Below are positions 19,768 to 31,865 of a stretch of 64,000 nucleotides of DNA, piece after piece. The notes beneath the pieces are model-generated. The model was not told the DNA's origin, ran no database searches, and saw nothing but the letters and a program-made list of their open reading frames with translations. This stretch comes from Rotaria socialis (taxonomy: Eukaryota > Rotifera > Eurotatoria > Philodinida > Philodinidae), in NCBI GenBank assembly GCA_905331475.1, contig CAJNYU010002435.1:91431-155430 (forward strand). The letters are read 5' to 3'. The position numbers were made by a program, and so were the translations under genes. Positions within the stretch are counted from its first letter, which is position 1. Each line of letters starts with the position of its first letter.

Positions 19768-22164
19768 ATGTTATTAAAGCAACTTGTTCATTTTAGTAAA
19801 AAAACTATTCGTTTCTATTATCAATCGCAAACCATGTCTACATTTACGTCGCGATCAAATATTGTTACAGGCAATAATGAATGGGTCTTCGTCGATGATG
19901 ATAATTTTGATTATCAACAAGAATTAGCTCGTTCGGCATTTGCTGATATGCTTCACGATCATGAACGTAATGTACAATATGAAAAAGCAATTGTTAAAAC
20001 TATTCAAAATCTTGCTAAATCAACGAAGAAAATCCATATACTCGATATTGGTACAGGTACAGGTCTTCTTTCTATGATGGCAGCAAGATCCTTAAATCAA
20101 ACAAACAATACCGATTGTTCTTTACGTATAACTGCGTGTGAAGTTTTTCGACCCATGGCTAAAATTGCTAAAAAATGTATTGAAAAAAATGGTCTATCGG
20201 ATCGTATAAATGTTATTGATAAACGATCAACTGAACTTGATTTAGAAAAAGATTTACAAGGTGATAGAATCAATATCATTGTTGCTGAAGTTTTCGATAC
20301 GGAACTAATTGGTGAAGGCGGATTACGAACATTTTCTGAAGCATGTAAACATTTAACGATAGATAATGAAAATCTTCATATAATACCTGCACGTGCTACT
20401 ATTTACATTCAATTAGTTGAATCTTCAAAACTGCAAGAATTTCATACATTAAAAAATCTTTCCAGTGAAAATAAACGAATAAATATTCCAAATGATTGTC
20501 GACATTTAGCTGGTAATACAATCTTTGATTTAAATATAAATGAAGTCAAAGATTATATTCGTCCATTATCAAAACCAATACCAGTATTTAATTTTAATTT
20601 TAAAAATCTCAATGAAACGAATAATTTTACGGAAGAAACAATACTTGAAAATATTCAATGTGATTATGATGGACGAATAGATGCGTTTATTATGTGGTGG
20701 AATCTTGACATGGACGAACAAGGTGAAATTCAGCTAGGTACAATACCAACATGGTGTTACGATGACCCAGAAAAAGCTAAAAATGTTCAATGGAGAGAAC
20801 ATTGGATACATGGTATTTTTTATCCACAAGAACCAAAAATTATTAAAGCAAAGGATCAGGTATTATTATCAATGAGGATCATTAAAATAAAGTGTGAACA
20901 CAAACACTAGACTTGAGTTTTTCAAATCTCAATGTCATCATACATAGAAACTGAATGTTTCGTAAATGCTTTTTTCCCTCCTGTCAGACTGCGTAGGGCT
21001 TTTTTCATTTGATTGTTTATTTTCTAAGATGATTAATCTGAATTACTATAGACGAAAAAGTCTTCTGATAACCTATGATTTCATAATTGCCAAAAGATTG
21101 GATAGAAAATATCGTGGCGAATATTTTAATAATTTTTGTTTCGTTTTTATTAGGTATCTTTATATTGTTTTCATGATGAATATAGTCTTTATTTTGACGT
21201 TGGCACATCTCCGTTTTCTCCTCGTTCGTTTACACCAGCTGTTCTTAGTCGTTTAGCAATGGCCGCATTCAATTGTGACGAACGCCGTCATAGATATATG
21301 CAAGCATTAGAAAAATCATTTTCTAATTCATCGATAAAACATTGTTTATATATTGGCGATGGTCTTCTACTTCCATTACTTATTCTTGAGATGTATCCAA
21401 ACATTGAGTTAACTATTTTACAATCCTCAAATGTTCATTTAGCTAATTATCTTGAAGCAATACTATCAAATTCATCTACTAAATTAAATTATCAAATTAT
21501 TTCATCATTAGATAAAGATACGATAGATCTTCAAACGATCGATATGATTCTGTCGGAACCATTCTTTACGAAATCGATTTTACCATGGGATAATCTTCAT
21601 TTTTATTATCTTATTCAAAAATATCGTTCAAAATTTCGTTCAGATATAAAATTATTTCCAGAAACAGCACGTATACGTTGTTTAGCATTAGAATTCGATA
21701 ATTTACATAAAATTCGTTCACCAGTTCGGCAATGTTCTCAGTTTGATTTAACACCATTTGATGAGCAAATTTTGAAAGCGTCAGTAGATGTTGATGAAAC
21801 AATTGAACCTCAATCACTATTTGAATATTCATCAAAGAAACCGACACTTTCATCAATTCGTGATCTTATTCAAATTAATTTCAAGAGAAATTATTATGAT
21901 AAAAGTGAAAAAGTAGACTTAGAAATTCCAATTACTGCAAATGGCACGTGTAATGGTATTGCTTTTTGGATCGATTATGAATTAAATGAAAACATATGGT
22001 TAACAACCGGTATTGAACATGAGAATGATTCTTGGGTGAATTATTCAAAACAAGGTGTTCATCTTCTACCGACACCAATTCAGATGCAATCAGGCACGAA
22101 ATTAAAAATTAGTACTGGTTTTGATTTTAAACAAGGACAATTTCTTTTTGATATTATTTATTAA
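19768..22164 (+). CDS. PRMT7: Protein arginine N-methyltransferase 7
   Basis: Two exons, 19768-20859 and 21154-22164, joined in phase 0, give 700 residues (human 692). As in PRMT7 there are two methyltransferase modules. The first has the SAM-binding motif LDIGTGTG (92-99), the double-E loop EVFDTELIGEGG (174-185) and the downstream FIMWWNLDMD. The second, degenerate module starts near residue 400 with RYMQALEKSF, YIGDG and SEPFFTKSILPW. The enzyme makes omega-monomethylarginine on histones, splicing and translation factors. The splice is supported because exon 2 opens with VSLYCFHDEYSLYF, which continues the conserved strand broken at KAKDQ. The first ATG adds 22 residues before M23 (ACCATGT), where homology to the usual start begins, so the true start may be 19834. 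Confidence 0.95.
20860..21153 (+). other. PRMT7 intron (phase 0)
   Basis: The donor CAG/GTATTA and acceptor TTTTTATTAG are placed so that homology runs uninterrupted from one methyltransferase module to the other. Without splicing the first open frame would stop about 17 codons later. Confidence 0.88.
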
Positions 22165-24981
22165 AACACAAAGATACGGATTTTTAGATGTGATTTTCAT
22201 GTTTGTTTTGATAAAATCAAATAAATTTGTCATTATTGAAAAAATCAAAACGAATCAATCTAACATCTGGATATTATCTCATGCCAATTGAACACAGAAA
22301 TATTTCAATCACTTGCTCATGTTTCTACTAAGACAGAATCAATCTCTACCATTAGATATCATGCACAATTGTCCAATTATCCTAGAAAAGGGAATTTCTC
22401 TTTATCGAGAAAATATTTCATACTAGAAATATTATTTAATTATTAACATACAATCCAAGATGTTCTCCTTTGAAATACATGAAAACATGATTCTATAGTC
22501 TAAAGAAAGATTCAAAGGAAGAATTTCAATATATAAATTTCGTTTGATTGGCATTCCATATTTGCTTGTGAATATATAGATATAAGCACGTTTTTTTCTT
22601 CTCGTTTCTAAGACATAATCACTGGTATACAAGGTGAGATTTTGTCTATTGCACGCATACGTCACTAGTACAGAATACAGCTTTTCTTAATATTAGTTTC
22701 CTTTTTCATGTTATTGTCAAGGTGAATTTTGGTTTCCCTCCTGCCGCCTTCTACTGTTTCTTCCAATGCCTTGCATTAAAGCGATCGTCAGCGATCGCTC
22801 GATTCGTCAATTTTTCTCTTTTTTGCATGTAGCAGCGCACGTACTCATACAAATATACCGATTTATTCTCATAGCCTCACATACACACACATACTCATTC
22901 ACATCTACCTGAGCCGAGAACACGGACAAACAAAAGAGAAAAGTTGACGCTTTTTATATGCGCTTTCAGTCAGTCTATCGACCATTGCTTCGGGAGGCAT
23001 CTGACAGGATGATAATAGTCATTTGTTTGTTCGTTCGTTAGTTATACACACACACACACTCTCTCTCTCTCTCTCTCGTCCATCCGATTCATTCGCTCGT
23101 TCGGTCGTCCATATAGTACAACGAACGGACGAAACACATGCATCGCATTTTAGTATATGTGTATGCGAGTGTATGCTTGTGCTTGTAGACTAGCGAATGA
23201 AGACACATGTTCTTTTACTTTACAGCATACCCCCATTATGGTGTAGTAGTTTTTGTGGTAGCAATAGCAATCTGTGAGATGAGCGAACGAACGAAAGGAG
23301 TAGAAAAAGGGCGAGAGAGAACGCATTCAGTCAGCCACCAACAGTAGCAATCGCGACCTTTACTTCGAAGAATACAAAATGCGTATCTTCACATACAGAT
23401 TCATGCAGAGTAGGCGCGTATATCGTCATGTTGCAAATGAACAGTGGAATCACTTAAGTAATAGATTGTAATCAATCTCACCAAATAGTTTTAGCATTTG
23501 TGGCCCTTTTTTTATTCTCGATAAAATTCTTTTAGCACAGTTTGAAAATAAAGAGCAAAATAGAAAATTGATTACAATGTCATAGTGAACACCACTGACA
23601 AACGAGTATCGCAAAAAAAGAAGAGAAAAATAATTGTATAGATTGTTGACAAGATTAAGTAAAAGAAAGTTTTTTTTTTCTACCTCTTCATAGCTATAAG
23701 TAATATGTTATCCGTGATGGCGAAGGCATAGAAATCGAAAGAAAATCAGAAAGAGAAGAAAGAGAACGATCAAAATAGAAAAAAGTGGAACGATATGATA
23801 GTAACTAGTTATGTTTGTTGTTGTTGTTCTTCTTATTGTCATTATTCGTTCTTATGTGTCCAGTCAGATATACTCGATTGGTTCATTATAAGGAAAGACA
23901 GTGTGTAAAATAACTAATAGTGATATTCTTGTGTTTTCTATTCTTACTAGTGACGTGTTTTTTATCCTTTGCTTGAATTTCTATTTTTTTTTATTGTAAA
24001 GTTTGGCATCTATCTTTCGCACTATATATGTCTCCCTGGCTGATTATCATGCTTTTGCAATGCCAAAAAAAAACATATCGAATAGTTAAAATAATCATTC
24101 GATTTTCTGATATTTGTTTCTGTTGAATAGAAGCCACAATATGGCTAGGTTCATAACTTTCAATCATCAGCATCGTATGATGTAGGGCCTGAATACTAAT
24201 TTTTTTCTGGCGATGCTTTCAACCGATTCGCGCCTATTTCTATGCTTACATTTGCACAGTGCTCCCTAAATGCACAGAAAAGCAGAACAGGCAAGAAATC
24301 AGCGACTGTACTTTCTGTTGAAGCAAACTGAAGCGGTTGCCGAGGGTGCTAAAGCGTATTACGCGCAAACCTTGTGAGAAACCAAATATGCTCGTTTTGT
24401 ATTACATGTAAGGAGGTAAAAAAATATACAAGAAGACCGAACAACAACTACTAAGGTATGTCTGTTACGTGTTTAAGATGAAGAAAAGATGCACTCGCCT
24501 ATGCACAAATGAGGATATATAAGAATGCGTTAGTTCGTTATCTTTCTACGCGACGGTTATCTATCTAACAAAAACTATGCATTTTTTCAAATAGAGTAAG
24601 CTATTCATATAGATTTAAAATAGACGCTCTTATACTTTGCTTTTTTTTCTTTCTCTAGTTCTATATATAGAAGGGTGATTCCAACACTATAGACTCTTAT
24701 GCTGATGCTTTTGCCTTGTCGTTTAGTCTGCCTGCACCAGCGCGACGCGCATATACGCACATGCTTCTATTCTTTTTTCTCCTTCTTCGACAAGCCAGAC
24801 AGCAGAAGCATACACGCGGCACATATACACGTACATAAGCATAGTCATCATATCGGAAAAGAGAGAAAGAAGAAGGAGGCAACTGCATCGACGGTCAACT
24901 CCATTTCGCTATTGTCCTTCTAGCGTATTGTGCCTCGCATATTTTAGATTAAATCAACAAATCCGCATACGTTCCAACAAA
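22165..24981. other. Long intergenic/upstream region of the zinc-finger gene
   Basis: About 2.8 kb. It contains an AC-then-CT simple repeat (23045-23078), repeated GAACGAACG/TTCGTTCGT tetranucleotide-like runs (about 23030-23300) and less AT-rich sequence than the surroundings. Short overlapping frames on both strands (about 24697-24923) are not convincing. It is likely to hold the promoter and 5' untranslated sequence of the large zinc-finger gene. Confidence 0.5.
23045..23078. repeat. (AC)n(CT)n microsatellite
   Basis: A compound dinucleotide run: alternating AC for about 15 bases followed by CT for about 19 bases. It is the clearest simple repeat in the zinc-finger gene's upstream region. 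Confidence 0.85.
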
Positions 24982-27900
24982 ATGATGATGGACACGACCG
25001 TCGATACTGACGGTACGGCGTTCATTTGTCCTGAGTGCAGTTTCAATGGAAAAAGCTTACCTGAACTAATTAGCCATTTGAATGATGCACACAGTGAAGG
25101 TTAGTTCATTACTAGCTTATCTGTCAACTAGAGTAATTTTTGTTTTACATTATTTTTGTTTTCTTCGTCCTATAGAAACTGCTAGTAGAAGTGAAGCACC
25201 GCCAAAAAATGCTTCATCATTACTAAAACCTGAAAAGCGATCTAGACGTAAGCCAGCTTTCAGCCATCAGGTACTATTTCTTCGTCTATTTTTCTTTCTT
25301 TGAAAGTTCGTTATACTTTTTTTTTTTTACAAACAAAGATTGTTTCTCAAGTACCTCGTCAATCATCAACATTATTCAGTCAGCAAACACCATCGAATAT
25401 TGAGTCAGGTAACTATTCTTGCTATTTCATTATTTTCATATAATTTACATTCTTTTTTAATTAGACCCAAATCAATTTTTGAATCGCATTTCAACACCAG
25501 AAAGAAATGGCACAAAATTTATACCAACTGTTACTGATGATTCATCGATACAGATGATTAGTGATGAAAATACAAACATCAATGTCAATTCAAAGGATTC
25601 GTTAAATTCAATCGCTGCTGCTGCTAAACGAAACCCGAATGTACTTCATTCTATTCTTAGTCAACAACGCCCGATTGCGCCGAAAAATGGATCACCAACA
25701 GCGACAAAAGGTAAAAAAAAAGAAAATAAACCGAAAGAAAAAAACGACATGGAATGTTTCATTGGAATAATAAACTCATGACATTTTAGCGACACCAATA
25801 TCTTCACCATCATTATTACCATTAGTAAATTCCTCGCCTGGCATAGACAATTCATTTTATTTACCAACCAATCATTCAATGCAACCATATAAAAAGAATT
25901 TTCAATGTAAAATGTGTCGTTTAACTTACAAAGTAAGTTCAATGAAAATATTTTATTTTATCTGTTTCGTTTTCTTTGCTTTTTACTCGTTAGTAACTTT
26001 TTTTAAATTTTCTATAGAATTTTCATGATTGTACAGCTCATATACGTAAAAAACATGAAATAGATCATGCACTTGCTGGTCGTTACGTTGACAAACTTGA
26101 TGAAGACGTACCACTACCACCATCAGCAACAGGAAACTATAAATTTCGTATTAAAGGTAAATCATTACCACCACCACAACAAGCGAATTCTACATCAACA
26201 ATGAAACGCACATCGTTGACGCCAATGGCGCACGATGATTCAACAAAAATTTTACAATGTAAATATTGTTCATTTACAACTCATTGGTCAAAAGAAATAA
26301 TAAAACATCAACGGATAGTACATTCAAATTATCCGCCACATATTTTACAAAATGATTATGTACACGAAGATAATCAATTTCATGATGAAATTGATGATGA
26401 TAATGGTTTATCAGCACTTTTAATTGATCCAGTACGAGCTTTTGGTGAAGTTATTGATACTATTGATAGTTCGAACGGAAATGATTATGAAGATGGTGAC
26501 AGTCAAGATGAGCAAATGATGATGGGCCATGATATTGATGATGATGAAGACGATGCGTAAGACTTTAGATGTGAGTATTTTAATTCGCTAACGGTTTTTA
26601 TAATTCTTTAGTCTATGGAAATATCAACAAGAAATAAATGATTTGTCTGAATCGGGCATCACAACAGCTGTTAACCATGACAGAAATAATTCAAATTATT
26701 TATTTGCCAAACAATTTAAAAAATTTCGTTGTCCACATTGTGAACATGCGTAAGTTAAATGTTATTTGATATGTTTTTGATTTTTTTTTAACTGAACTTC
26801 AATTCTAGATCGCCAACATTGACAAAACTTAAACTTCATGTTGCAACACATATAAATATCAAGCCATTTATGTGTTCAATATGTGGTTGGCGTGCTAATC
26901 TTCGTTGGTATATTCAGGTATGTTAAAACATAGAATTTTTTCGTAAATCAATGCTAGTTTGAGGTTGTCAAGGCCAAGAATGTTTTATCGTCTGTCGTAT
27001 ATTTGCAATTTTTGTATTCGAACCTATTGCGTTTGTTGGTATTTGAAGGATCACTTAGAAATGCAAATTGATGTTTTCTCTACATTTCAATCGCAACATC
27101 CCTAGATATATCGATTCAAGTATATTGATTACAAATACAAGTGTATTTCTTGTAGTTAAACAGTGATTCCAATATTGCTACTAAGAGCATTCTTTAAGTA
27201 TGAACTTCACTTGATTTCAATTTATAAATGTAGTAAATTTTTATTCAAATACGATTTTTTTTACTAAAATCTGAAGATTGTATTCACATTGAACCAATAG
27301 AAATAAAATGTATAGCTGGTCAGTACCGACTAAAATATGTGTTTCAGAATCGATGTTGTATTGAGTCTATCCTTGTTACTTGTGAAGCTAATGTTGTTTC
27401 AACATGTACAAGTTTCTGGAATATAGATAGCTTCATCACACTCAAGATAATATACACTGAAATCTCCAAAGAAAATTTTGATTGACTTGTGACATAAAAA
27501 CAGAAGGAATTATTCTTTGATTCAAAACAAAGCTTCCCAGTCAGACAAGCAACGAAAAATAACGTGTAAAAACGAATAAAAACCGCACATTTTTGCGATT
27601 TTATTTTCGTTAAAAATTCTACGCATTTTGTTTAAAACTATATAGATAATTCGTAAGCAATGTAAGTGTACGGATTATAACTGTTTTTCCTCTACCAAGT
27701 CACTTATTTCAATAAAATAACGCGTAAAAATGCGTAGAATTTTTAACGAAAATAAAATCGCAAAAATGTGCGGTTTTTATTCGTTTTTACACGTTATTTT
27801 TCGCTGCTTATCTGACTGGGATATGAAGCTAGAAAGTGCAAAACTCAGAAGATACTTTCTATTTACAAATGTTGTCGATTGCATAGAATAAGCTATAGCA

Positions 27901-30900
27901 TTCGAATAAACTTTTCCATATGACGTAGGACTCATAGCAGCAATCATTCTTATACACTAACTATTTTTCTTTTCATAGTGTCATGCAAAAAAACGTCATC
28001 CAAATATGAATTTCGATGTTTTACAATTATCACACGAAGAAGCTGAACAAACAATAAATGCTTATATGAAAGAACGTGGTCTTGATTCAAAATTGAATCT
28101 TAACGGTCAAGATTCAAAACGCTACTATCAATGTTCATTATGTCAATTTCGTTCAAGTCATCCAAAATTCATTGAACAGCATATTCATACAAATCATCCA
28201 AATAAATCGTTTGCAAAAATGATTGTAAATAAAAGACCAGCACAAACACTACCAACAGCACCATCACAACAGCAGCAGCAGCAGCAGCACCTAAACAATA
28301 AAACAACTTCATTCTTACAAACGAATGGTCATACAACGAAACAAACTCATAAAAATGATCATGATGATAAAATCTATTCAAAATTTATGATTAAACCACC
28401 AATAAAATCAAATTATCAAAAATTAAATGGTGATTATCAAGATGAACAAAATAAATGTGAAATGAAATCTCAAACACTTTATAATCGTTCAAGTTTAATA
28501 CAATCTGATGGCACTATGCGTTTGCCTGATCCATCACAAATTGTTTATCCAAAGTTTTCTTCACATCCACATTTTAATCCAAATCGTCTATTTTATTGTG
28601 CATTATGTTATCGTGGTTATCGGTGGCGTTATGATGTTAAACGTCATCATAAAACTTCGCATGAATCACCTGAAATTGAAGCGGCCAGGGGCTTGTCTAT
28701 GAGCCCGAAATCAGTAAAACGTCGTAACAAAGAATTTAATCGAAATTTTCGTTATTTAGAATATGTACCACAAGTCGATGGCCTTATATCAGCATCGATG
28801 TCAAGTGTAAATAATCATTATTCAGTAAAACAAGAAAATGGTTTCGACGATGAACGCATGTTAGGTGGTGCTACAACTGATGATGATGAAGGTGAAGAAA
28901 GTCAAGATAATGAACTTAAATTGAGTATTAATGATGCACGTACGGTTGATGTTACCGAAGATGAAGCAGCAGCTTTATTAATGATTGAACCACAAAAATC
29001 AGATAGTAGCTCAATTATTCTTAATGATAATCCCGATGATGCAGTAATTGTATTTGAAGATGATCGTCGAAATTCGAATGAATCGAAAGATAGAAGTTCA
29101 TTATTATCAAATGATACATCAAAATTAGCAGCTCGCACGTCAACTGGTTTGAAGCCATATCGTTGTCCATATTGTTTCTATCGAACCAATTGGCGAACAG
29201 ATTCTCTACGACATATTCGTGCACGTCATAAAATTGAACCTACTCAAGATGGTTATCTTGAAATGACAGCAGAAGAAGCTGAACAAACCTATGCTGAATA
29301 TGAACGTACATTTGGTTTTGTTGTTTCAAAAAAAGTTTTAGGGCGCTTTACTGATTTTCGTCATATTGAATGGAATGATTTACAAAAATCAATTTGGGAA
29401 AAAATTAAAGATAAACAAGGTTACGAACAAATTATATATGACCGTCTACGACCAGATAATTATTCTGAAACAAAATATTCTGAACCAACAAATGTAATTC
29501 CTAATCTACCACCAAAACCAATAGTAACACCGATATTAAATAAAGTAACAATTGTAAAACCAAAACGCATGTTTGCTTGCACGAACTGTGCATTTCGTTC
29601 GCACAAACTTGTTGAATTAGATAAACACATTTGTGAACGAATACAAAAAGTAAGTTTGCGTCCTTAATCGAAAACCAAATTCTCTTAATCTATATGTTTT
29701 AGTCTCAAAATGAAAAACCACATGGAAAATTTCGTGTTTCACTTTATCAATGTTCAGAATGTTCGTATCGAACAATATACAATGATTATGCACGAAAACA
29801 TATTTATTTACATCGATTAAAAAATAGAAAAATGAAACGTTTTTATTATTGTTCAGTGTGTGGTTATAATCATACTCTGAGAAATAGATTAACTGTACAT
29901 ATTGCTAAACATCATCCAATTAATAATACATTAACGACAACTATTTCTTCACAGGTATGTACAAATAATTAAAGTTATGAATATTCTTTGCTTTGTACAG
30001 AGAAGACTATACTAGCTAGATGTTCACTGGTGATCATAGAGCGGATCGTTGATCTTTAGCGATGGTAGTTTTGGTTAACTTTGAGTTTTCTCGGCCGCCA
30101 ACAACATTTGAAGAGTCTAGTCAAGTTTTGCGAAACTAAATTAAACATCTTTCTGGAATCCAAAGTAATAAAAACAATTTTCGTGTTTGACAAAGACTTT
30201 GTTTTCACACTTTACATTTTGCTCTAAAGGATGTAGTCATTTGTTGTTTTTAAATAGATATTTCCCAATCGAAAAAGTTGATGTTACCATAAATTTACTG
30301 TGTAGTTTGAACATGAGTGATATCTTTGATAAAAAAAAATCAATCAATCGATGAGGAAAAGTCATGTCTATAAAGCAAGATTTTCTTATTTACGTGTATA
30401 TTTAGTAGTTATACTTATAAATAAAAACGTTTTCGCTAGAATAAATCTATCTGATAAAGATGAAACGAAATTTTTTGTTGTTGGTGATTTATAGATATGA
30501 TGCTTTTCTTCACTGTAGTTCAATGACGAATAAATCAAACGAAATAGCTAGATAATAACTGTTAAATAATTTATATTTCCATCTGAGAATGTGTTGTTTT
30601 ATTTTACCGACTACTAATGTTAACGACTTGATGTAGTTGGTGTTCACTGAAAAATTGAAAAAGGTAGATTCTAATAATGATACGATTGATGTCTCAACTT
30701 TTGCAATGAACATCGACGCTATTCGTGCTTTAGATGTCATGCCAATGATTCACATCTATAGAAAGACGATCAGAACATGTCGAATCTATTCTCTAGAATA
30801 AATTCAAATGATTTTCTTTATCCAATAGATATTTTCATCAGCTCTATCCGTGTTTGGGATATCGTCACTTGATTCCTGTTTCTAATCTCCGATAATCGTT

Positions 30901-31865
30901 AGCAGTTTTCAACTAAAATATATTCAGTATGATTGAATTGCTGTTCGATGTGCGATTAGTTCCGAATTCTAATTTTTCAAAGTTCTCGAGTTTATCGACC
31001 ACTAAATCATGCACTGTATGTACGAATACATTTTATTTCGCATTCTCTTTCACACTGTCTGAGGCCAACTATATTTTTATTAAACTCTATTTAGTATCAT
31101 CCTAATGCTGATTTCACAATCAAACAAATTAATTTACGCCGATCGTTCGTTGAACGTCAATTGAATAATCGTAAATCAATGCATACTCGAGTTTTTTATT
31201 GCACTCAATGTCCACATGTATCAACGTCAGTATTAGAGCATGATCATCATCGATCATGCCATGAAGAAAATTCATTATCGTTGTATAAATGTAATCAATG
31301 CACATTTGCATCGAACTCTTTATTGTATACAGTAAGTTAGCTACTTTACTTTATTGCTCTATTTTCTATTCTATTGTGACATTAGCGTCAACATAATATG
31401 TTACATTCAAACTCAAGTCGATTATTATCTTTGCATATTGACACAAAAAATTTGAAACATCTCGGTAAGTTTTTCGATTCTTTCGAATGGTAAATTTTTA
31501 ATATTTTTGCTTTATGATTATCTTAGCTGTTTCAACAATTTTTCACGAAACTCTTGGTAAAAATCGTCGTTATCATTGCCCATTTTGTAAAAAATTCTCA
31601 TCCAGTACTTCATCAATTGTACTCGGTCATATTAAAGTATGTTTTCTGGCACTATTTAGTTATTTTATTTTTCTATTTCATCTTAGAACATCCATACTGG
31701 GAACAGTAATCAATTTGATGATAGTTTAATAATCGGTTCGGATATGGCCAAAGAAATACTTGCACTAAGAGGAGGTAACAAGTTAAACTTTACTATATTC
31801 TATTCTCTCAATGATGAATATATTTAGATAAGGTAACTGATGATTCACGTATGGATATTAGTTAA
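24982..31865 (+). CDS. Large C2H2 zinc-finger protein with 14 fingers
   Basis: Fifteen exons: 24982-25099, 25176-25270, 25339-25408, 25465-25710, 25790-25932, 26018-26556, 26612-26749, 26809-26917, 27979-29649, 29703-29954, 31095-31331, 31386-31464, 31527-31636, 31687-31774, 31828-31865. All junctions are GT-AG and phase-consistent, giving about 1310 residues. Fingers begin near residues 16, 217, 305, 443, 472, 538, 693, 882, 1020, 1060, 1093, 1163, 1193 and 1250. The ninth lacks its second histidine. Several fingers (2, 4, 5, 13, 14) are assembled only across splice sites, which confirms those junctions. Fingers are scattered and separated by acidic or Ser/Asn-rich linkers, not in KRAB-style tandem arrays. 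It is probably a nuclear DNA-binding regulator. No clear ortholog is named. ATG 24982 is the first of three tandem Met codons. Confidence 0.9.
26918..27978 (+). other. Intron 8 of the zinc-finger gene, with a MITE inside
   Basis: A 1061-bp phase-0 intron that splits the fifth finger between WYIQ and CHAKKRH. It is more than ten times the usual intron length here, partly because of the palindromic insertion at 27536-27820. Confidence 0.85.
27536..27820. mobile_element. Palindromic MITE in a zinc-finger gene intron
   Basis: Inverted termini start CCCAGTCAGACAAGC (left) and, on the other strand, CCCAGTCAGATAAGC (right). The arms run about 95 bp, nearly identical, through AACCGCACATTTTTGCGA and TTTCGTTAAAAATTCTACG, leaving an unpaired centre of about 90 bp. 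There is no coding capacity. I could not see a clear target duplication. High arm identity suggests a fairly recent insertion or arm correction. Confidence 0.75.
29955..31094 (+). other. Intron 10 of the zinc-finger gene
   Basis: A 1140-bp phase-0 intron between the exon that ends TTTISSQ and the one that starts YHPNADF. AT-rich. I found no nested gene or repeat in it. Confidence 0.75.

Noticed and set aside
20966..21256. 96-codon plus-strand frame and a minus-strand counterpart
   Set aside because: They lie across the PRMT7 intron and the start of exon 2. The correct exon 2 frame is different and matches the PRMT7 family.
24697..24923. Overlapping frames on both strands upstream of the zinc-finger gene
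   Set aside because: Complementary frames in a local less-AT-rich stretch, with no homology or splice logic. More likely 5' untranslated or promoter sequence.
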